Positions 59,134 to 64,000 of a DNA stretch of 64,000 nucleotides are shown here, piece after piece. This stretch comes from Novosphingobium sediminicola (GTDB taxonomy: Bacteria; Pseudomonadota; Alphaproteobacteria; Sphingomonadales; Sphingomonadaceae), in NCBI RefSeq assembly GCF_014196525.1, contig NZ_JACIDX010000018.1, positions 44,887 through 108,886 of the forward strand. The letters run 5' to 3'. The notes beneath the pieces were generated by a model. It searched no databases. It saw only the letters and a program-made list of their open reading frames with translations, and had not been told where the DNA came from. Positions within the stretch are counted from its first letter, which is position 1. Every line of letters starts with the position of its first letter. The translations under genes and the position numbers were made by a program.

Positions 59134-60882
59134 TTAAATAATACCACCTTCACTTTCCTGACGATGCCGCATAATATGCAAAATGATATTTTGGCAGAGC
59201 ATGATGAACAACACCACCGAGGAAGCGAAGCCCAGCCAAAGGCCAAGACGCTCCGGCATAGTCATAGTAAGTCGCGCCTCCAGTCGATGGGTGCCCCCAG
59301 GAATAGCGCAGACTGGAACCGTCCCTGATCTCGGCGAAGAGCCGAAACGATACAGCCTCGCATCCGTCCACTCGCCACGGTCAATTCTGCATTGCCAGCC
59401 TGTGAAGCCGAATTGCCTTAACGCCAGCGCCGCGCCGCGTGATGCATGGTATGACACCGATAACCGCCGTCCAGCCCCCTCCATCCGACCAAGCGTAATG
59501 CCGGCGATGCCGCCACCATCAACAACCAGGGCACGTTGTGTGCTAAACCTTTGTACCACCTCGTTCAGATCACCTAGAATATATTCGGATGTATCGTGAT
59601 TGCTGGCCATAACCTGATGAATAGTTAGCGGAAATATAACTCGTGGCCGCAAACGCTGATAAGCAAAAGCCGTCAGATCGCCAAGTATCATAGCTGCCAA
59701 TAGCCAACATAAGAGGCTGGCTCGCCGCGTCTCTCCTGCCGCCCTGAAGTGATCATAAGCCAAAGCGGCCAGAATGCTAACAGCCAAACTAGATGCGCCT
59801 AGTAGACGAAAAGGAAACTGAATCCGACTGACCGGTGTTTGCAACTCCCAAAACGGCATAGAAATCGACGTATTGAGCACCGCCACCACGCCAACTGTTG
59901 CCAGCATCGCCCATGCCACGGCTCTGGACCGCGCCGAATGAACTAAAACCGCCGCCGGCGCCATCAGCACCGCGATAAGTACCGTCACCACCACCAGCCC
60001 CAGCGTCATAATCCAAGCTACATGGTCGATCCAGGGGATAGACGAAAAGAGGAGCCAGTTGTGCGGCTGGTTGCGTTCACCAGAAATAGCTGTGGCATCA
60101 ACAATATGATCTAGTAGCCCGAGCGCGGGCAACAACATCGGGGCGGCCAGAGCCAGTCCGAGCAAAGCGGAGGAACTCAGCGCGGCCGCCACCTCAAAGC
60201 GCGCCCTTAGCCCGTTCTCGGCCATTATCAGCGCAAGCGCATGACCTGTTACGAATAAATAACCGATTACCATACCGGGCATATGGGCATACGCCAGAGC
60301 GCCAATCGATAGACCGTGCAACGCCCAGCTACCCGGCACTCTTCGACTGACCCGCACGGCACAATAGCCAAGCCAAGGCAACAAGCAAAGACTGGCACAT
60401 TCGGCCAGAGCACTGCGCTGATAGGTATCTACAAAGGCTCGATAGGGCGCGGCGAGCCAGAGCATAGCGCCAAGTAAAGCTGCCCGAGGCGTTGCACCAA
60501 GGATCCGGAGCCATGCCTGACACCCTAATGCGCCCATCCATGATAATAGCCACAATGCCAGAGCTAAGCGCCGAATCGCCTGATCGTCTCTCGGTAAAAG
60601 AGGAGTAAACAAGGCCCCTACCCATTGCAGCAGGGGCGGATAGAAGAAAAAGGCTGGCGAACCGAAACCGTCATTCATCCCTGGCAACCAGCGCGGAAAA
60701 AGATGACCATCCATAATTTCATGCGCAAAGGCTATCTGCCAACGGATATGGACCGGGCCGTCGGTCCCGAATGGCGCAGCGAGCAACAATCCCGGAATAA
60801 GCAACAGTAGCGCCAGTCCCGCAAGAAGCGAAACACAATACGTCTTAGAAGCAAAAAATGGCGCCGGGATCGAGTGTTTCAC
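59134..60882 (-). CDS. Multi-span membrane protein, PTPS-related/GT-C-like
   Basis: The 582-residue protein has about 12 hydrophobic segments. The N-terminal part, DGPVHIRWQIAFAHEIMDGH and LFPRWLPGMNDGFGSP followed by AFFFYPPLLQW, matches the membrane domain called 6-pyruvoyl-tetrahydropterin-synthase-related, which is thought to be a GT-C-type glycosyltransferase using lipid-linked donors. A soluble beta-rich region comes before a final membrane segment. It is probably involved in surface glycan assembly with the Wzy-like protein encoded next to it. Codon use and base composition differ from the chromosomal genes to the left. Confidence 0.7.
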   Translation of the reverse strand: MKHSIPAPFFASKTYCVSLLAGLALLLLIPGLLLAAPFGTDGPVHIRWQIAFAHEIMDGHLFPRWLPGMNDGFGSPAFFFYPPLLQWVGALFTPLLPRDDQAIRRLALALWLLSWMGALGCQAWLRILGATPRAALLGAMLWLAAPYRAFVDTYQRSALAECASLCLLPWLGYCAVRVSRRVPGSWALHGLSIGALAYAHMPGMVIGYLFVTGHALALIMAENGLRARFEVAAALSSSALLGLALAAPMLLPALGLLDHIVDATAISGERNQPHNWLLFSSIPWIDHVAWIMTLGLVVVTVLIAVLMAPAAVLVHSARSRAVAWAMLATVGVVAVLNTSISMPFWELQTPVSRIQFPFRLLGASSLAVSILAALAYDHFRAAGETRRASLLCWLLAAMILGDLTAFAYQRLRPRVIFPLTIHQVMASNHDTSEYILGDLNEVVQRFSTQRALVVDGGGIAGITLGRMEGAGRRLSVSYHASRGAALALRQFGFTGWQCRIDRGEWTDARLYRFGSSPRSGTVPVCAIPGGTHRLEARLTMTMPERLGLWLGFASSVVLFIMLCQNIILHIMRHRQESEGGII

Positions 60883-60934
60883 ATCACCCTCCTTTTTGCT
60901 CTGCCATAGCCGATGGAAACGCCCGAGATTGCTG

Positions 60935-62320
60935 TTAAGTCTTGTTCATACGGACGTTCATTTCCGCCATGATGTCATTGCCAGCTCGGGCAGCACGGCT
61001 GCGCCTGCGACGACCTTTGCCGGGTTTGGGCAAGGTGTAGCTGGCGAATGCAGCCGCAAATATTGCAAAGACACCGGTAAATGCATCGCGTTCGAAAAGA
61101 CTACTTTCGGTCACATTGTGCCCAGCGCAGAAAAGTATCAACGCACACAAAAGCGTACCTTTGGCCGCGTCGATCCGCTCGTTAGAAATAACTCTCAGTA
61201 GAGGCCATAACAGTGTGCCCCAAACAATGAGCAGGAGACCAGGAATCCCAACGGTAATCAAAAGATCGAGATAACCGTTATGCCCCACGGTCACTGTTGT
61301 TTCGTAGCCGTGTCCGTAAATAAAAATTGGGCTGCTGAAACCGATATTCCAGAACGATTCAAAGCCCGCCCCCAGAAAGGGATGATCCTTGGCATAAAGC
61401 ATAAGGGCGGACCAGATCTTGCCACGCCCGGTAAAAGACGTCGGCGCCATGTAAAGGCGATTAATTACATCGAGGTAAGCGCTCGAATAGGTGGCAAGCG
61501 CGCAGATTATCAGCAGCCCTATGGGCAGCAAAAACTGCCGCAGTTTACGATCTATCGAATTATAAGAAAAGCCGATCACCGCCGACAGGCCAACCATGCC
61601 CATTGATGTCTTGGACATGCTATTATAAAGAAAGATGCTAGCAGCCAGCAACACGGCGACACGAATACGAAAATCTATATGCTTAGCATCAAAAAGAAAA
61701 AGCAGGAGGCAAAGCGCGCTTGCTGCGCCTGCGAAGTTCTTGTGCGTGGTCAGTCCACGCCAGTTCCCCGCCAGCGCCGTCCCCACCCAGCTATCCAGGC
61801 CGAGATGCATTCCAATCTCCGGTGCAAGCCAGACTGTCAGATAGTTGATTATCAGGATAATCAGCATGGCGATCCGCAAGGCATCCACGCTCTTGCGATA
61901 GCCATTGCCATGAACGAGAATACATACAGACCAGATCACGCTGGTGGTCAATAACAGACGCCGGAGCGCGATTTCCGGTTCGATCGCCCAAATCACGCTG
62001 AGCCAACACCAGACTAGAGCAGCCAGCAACGGCAAGGGCACCGCGATCACGCGTACTCCTTTCCGCCAGGGTGCAGCCCATATCAGCACCGCCGCTAGCA
62101 AAACCAGATAGCTGAACTGCCTTACAGAGCTGCCTTCACTCGCGCCTTCAGATGTCATCATCGCAATATAGGGGCCAAGAACCGAAAGACAGACCAGCCC
62201 TACACACAGGATCATCCCGGTCAATGTCCGCCGGTCGGACAGGGACAATGGGGAAGAGGTGTCGGCCTCCCGCTCACCAAGCTGGCTTAGCAGCGAACTG
62301 GGCAAAAGCGTTTGCGACAT
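60935..62320 (-). CDS. O-antigen polymerase/ligase family protein (Wzy-like)
   Basis: The 461-residue membrane protein has about 11 hydrophobic segments and the typical features of the Wzy/WaaL superfamily. These are VWCWLSVIWAIEP in an early segment, the large loop with STSFTGRGKIWSA-like sequence and HPFLGAGFESF, and GHNGYLDLLITVGIPGLLL. It polymerises or ligates lipid-linked glycans at the outer face of the inner membrane. The C-terminus is very basic (GKGRRRRSRAARAG). It begins one base after the stop of a broken glycosyltransferase gene, so an ancestral glycan operon is likely. Confidence 0.85.
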   Translation of the reverse strand: MSQTLLPSSLLSQLGEREADTSSPLSLSDRRTLTGMILCVGLVCLSVLGPYIAMMTSEGASEGSSVRQFSYLVLLAAVLIWAAPWRKGVRVIAVPLPLLAALVWCWLSVIWAIEPEIALRRLLLTTSVIWSVCILVHGNGYRKSVDALRIAMLIILIINYLTVWLAPEIGMHLGLDSWVGTALAGNWRGLTTHKNFAGAASALCLLLFLFDAKHIDFRIRVAVLLAASIFLYNSMSKTSMGMVGLSAVIGFSYNSIDRKLRQFLLPIGLLIICALATYSSAYLDVINRLYMAPTSFTGRGKIWSALMLYAKDHPFLGAGFESFWNIGFSSPIFIYGHGYETTVTVGHNGYLDLLITVGIPGLLLIVWGTLLWPLLRVISNERIDAAKGTLLCALILFCAGHNVTESSLFERDAFTGVFAIFAAAFASYTLPKPGKGRRRRSRAARAGNDIMAEMNVRMNKT

Positions 62321-62321
62321 A

Positions 62322-62714
62322 TTAAGCGCGGGCCTCCATCAACACGGTCTTTTTCGCTGGTCGCATATTTTGGAGCTTCCAGAAACCTTTTAGTTGCCTA
62401 CATCGGAATTGCAGAGCCAACTGCCAGACATTTTTGCGCCCAAACGAGGCCACGTAACGGAAATCAGAGCTTACTTTCCAATTTTTGAAAATCAGGAGGC
62501 TCGCAGTAGATGCTCTCAAACCGTTGAGTAGCCCGAAGAACTGACTAAAAGGGGCTGGACACCAACTGTCATTGCGTGTCCAGGAGCAAGATAGATCAGC
62601 CTGGGGATCATACTTGTGTCCGCTATCGTGCCAGATCTCCACCTCCGAGGACACTACGCGATGCCGAGGACCTTGGCCATCGCACCCACCTGGACACCTT
62701 CTGTAATCGGTCAA
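62322..62714 (-). pseudogene. 3' remnant of a family-2-type glycosyltransferase
   Basis: The frame encodes 130 residues, but only the last 75 or so look like real protein. RVFYVASFGRKN-like sequence (here SDFRYVASFGRKNVWQLALQ) and FRCRQLKGFWKLQNMR resemble the C-terminal membrane-proximal helices of polysaccharide glycosyltransferases. The N-terminal part has no family features, and the catalytic domain is missing. The gene was probably cut by the rearrangement that brought in the IS remnants at 62900-63900. The surviving stop sits one base from the Wzy-like gene. Confidence 0.5.
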
Positions 62715-62900
62715 GGTGCCGTGACGGGTAGACGGGCCTCATGCTTCTGTACGCGGTCCTGGTTGGCCGCTGGCTGAGAGAGGCGAAAGGTGGGTCGGGT
62801 GCCGCAAGCTCGAAGCCGTGATCGATGATCACAAGTCGTCCAACGCGGTCATCCACCTCCACACGATCCCGTATTCCACGGCAGGTCGTATCCGATCAGG
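62715..62900. other. Junction DNA between gene remnant and IS110 remnant, no gene seen
   Basis: No frame here has family features or a ribosome site. The segment lies between two truncated genes and is probably scrambled mobile-element or recombination-junction sequence. Its GC content looks higher than the polysaccharide block. Confidence 0.45.
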
Positions 62901-63101
62901 TCATGCTGGCCTCAGGGCTGAGAACGGTGTGTGATTGATCCACATGCGATGCATGACGACGGCGAGCCTGCGAGCGAGAGCGACGCGTGCCTTGCGCATC
63001 CCGCGCCGCCGCGCGACATTGAGGGCCCAGTCTCTGAGCCAATTCTGGCTTTTGCAGCGGGTAAGGACCGAGTTGGCGGCTTCATAGAGCAACCAGCGAA
63101 C
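62901..63101 (-). pseudogene. C-terminal remnant of an IS110-family transposase
   Basis: About 67 residues, with RWLLYEAANSVLTRCKSQN, LRDWALNVARRRGMRKARVA and LARRLAVVMHRMWI, correspond to the end of the Transposase_20 domain of IS110 proteins. The rest of the gene is missing. It points opposite to the IS110 gene at 63238, so the two are not simply parts of one broken copy in place. Confidence 0.75.
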
Positions 63102-63237
63102 CATGGTAATTACATAGGGTAATCGCGGGGTTGGAAACATCGGCGCGGTTGTGATGCGTTGGAAGGGTGGTTGCCCCCCGATAGGATGAAAACGGGCTCA
63201 CGATTGTGACCGGGCCCAGCATCAACGGAGAACAACC

Positions 63238-63909
63238 ATGGGTCAGTTTATAGGCCTCGACGTGTCTTTGAAAGACACATTTCTCTCGGTACGCGAAGGC
63301 GGTCAGCGGATATGGCGGGGCAAGTGCCCATCCGATCCCAAATTGATAGCAGAGGTCATCCGCAAGCGAGTTCCGAACGTGGAACGAGTTGTGTTCGAGA
63401 CAGGGCCGCTTTCGATCTGGTTCTATCATGCACTGAAGCAAGAAGGACTGCCGGCGATCTGCATTGACGCCCGCCATGCCAAGGCCGCCCTCGATATGGC
63501 GCGCAACAAGACCGATGCGAACGACGCGGACGGCCTGGCACATCTGGCCGAGGTCGGCTTTTACCGCGAGGTGCGCGTCAAGGCCTTCGACAGCATGCTG
63601 ACCCGGACGCTGATTGCGGCGCGCAACCAGATGCTCAAAGCGACGATCCAACTGTCGAACCAGATCCGCGGTCTGATGAAGACATTCGGTCTGGTGGTTC
63701 CGAAGGGCGCCGGGCGTGTATTCGAGGAACATGTGCGTAGCCTTCTGGCGGGCAACGCGGGTCTCGAACGGATCATGCTGCCAGTGCTGGAGGCTTGGCG
63801 CGGCATGCGTGCCCGTGTTGCGGAGTTGAGCAAGCAACTCGTCGTTTCGGCACGCGCGAGCGAGCAGTGCCAGTTGCTTTCCACGATCCCTGGCGTCGGT
63901 GCGGTGTAA
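63238..63909 (+). CDS. IS110-family transposase, truncated after the second domain begins
   Basis: The 223-residue frame starts MGQFIGLDVSLKDTFLSVRE, the RuvC-like DEDD domain of IS110 transposases. FETGPLSIWFYHAL, NKTDANDADGLAHLAEVGFY and a helical linker follow. It reaches QLLSTIPGVGAV, where the second domain normally starts, and then hits TAA. Usual members are about 340 residues or longer, so roughly a third is missing. The sequence after the stop looks like a different element, so insertion of another mobile element is the likely cause. The ATG follows GGAG by 8 bases. Confidence 0.85.
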   Translation: MGQFIGLDVSLKDTFLSVREGGQRIWRGKCPSDPKLIAEVIRKRVPNVERVVFETGPLSIWFYHALKQEGLPAICIDARHAKAALDMARNKTDANDADGLAHLAEVGFYREVRVKAFDSMLTRTLIAARNQMLKATIQLSNQIRGLMKTFGLVVPKGAGRVFEEHVRSLLAGNAGLERIMLPVLEAWRGMRARVAELSKQLVVSARASEQCQLLSTIPGVGAV

Positions 63910-64000
63910 CGGCCCGATTGAGGCCGCCTGACGATGTTAAGCGACGTCGTTATTGACGTCGTTATGTACGTCGTATGCGGTGGAGGCTGTTTTGGTGGTT
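63905..64000. mobile_element. Probable end of another transposon, with 12-base direct repeats
   Basis: The IS110 coding sequence breaks at TGTAAC. About 38 bases later come three near-identical 12-base direct repeats: GACGTCGTTATT (63943-63954), GACGTCGTTATG (63955-63966) and TACGTCGTATGC (63967-63978). Ends starting TG with repeated internal transposase-binding sites are known for IS21-, Tn7- and Tn5053-type elements. The window ends before any gene, so the family is unresolved. Confidence 0.45.

Noticed and set aside
58913..59137. A 74-codon frame in the AT-rich gap after the IS630 copy
   Set aside because: No ribosome-binding site, no family features and a composition unlike a gene; it looks like chance.
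62623..62862. A 79-codon minus-strand frame between the glycosyltransferase and IS110 remnants
   Set aside because: The translation has no membrane segment, motif or transposase similarity that I recognise, and it overlaps junction DNA.
63943..63978. A CRISPR array suggested by the short tandem repeats
   Set aside because: The 12-base repeats are contiguous with no spacers and only three copies; this fits transposase-binding sites better.

Overview
The window reads as chromosome from a high-GC alphaproteobacterium of the Sphingomonadales (Novosphingobium- or Sphingomonas-like). This rests on the gene repertoire: a split metH behind an ArsR-methyltransferase fusion, a TonB-receptor sugar locus, exosortase-A-type glycan genes, a PHA depolymerase and an lptC-lptA pair. 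It is inferred from gene content and has not been checked against a database. No rRNA, tRNA or CRISPR array was found, and no gene-free stretch exceeds 300 bases.

Layout. 1-2052: end of an aminotransferase, an RluA-type pseudouridine synthase, a palindrome-rich intergenic mosaic, arfB, a possible small RNA and a lipoprotein. 2158-7819: methionine synthesis cluster (ArsR-methyltransferase regulator, metF, metH in two genes), headed by a perfect 22-bp palindrome over the promoter. 7852-12442: a radical SAM protein with an N-terminal SPASM-like region and two overlapping recQ genes. 12454-30543: carbohydrate region with a secreted beta-helix protein, GntP permease, GH3 glycosidase, TonB receptor, LacI regulator, GMC oxidoreductase plus small subunit, a nucleoside-symporter-type MFS protein, two TIM-barrel sugar isomerases, a Gfo/Idh/MocA dehydrogenase, an aldo/keto reductase, a drug-type MFS exporter and a LysR regulator. 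30540-39762: two-subunit molybdenum hydroxylase, ribA, xth, lolA, rpmG, uppP and an ABC exporter. 39963-47599: PHA depolymerase, FkbM methyltransferase and a glycan block (acyltransferase, O-glycosylation ligase, a 54-residue membrane protein, an exosortase-A-associated glycosyltransferase). 47856-57683: gltB-gltD, an endolysin-like muramidase, ung, RNase D, lptC and lptA. 57718-64000: an IS630 copy immediately after lptA, then visibly AT-richer polysaccharide genes, a broken glycosyltransferase, two IS110 pieces and the probable edge of another mobile element.

How the genes may work together. The carbohydrate region looks like one catabolic system. A TonB receptor and GH3 enzyme would take up and trim a glycoside. 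A periplasmic GMC flavoprotein with a Tat-type partner would oxidise the sugar, MFS and GntP carriers would import products, and TIM-barrel isomerases with a Gfo/Idh/MocA enzyme would process the keto-sugar. Three near-identical LacI-type operators lie before the TonB receptor and between the GMC and MFS transcription units, so the encoded LacI protein probably controls all of them. The most unusual non-coding feature is the aldo/keto reductase leader (27319-27457): a compact potential three-way junction followed by an inverted repeat that pairs with the start codon.
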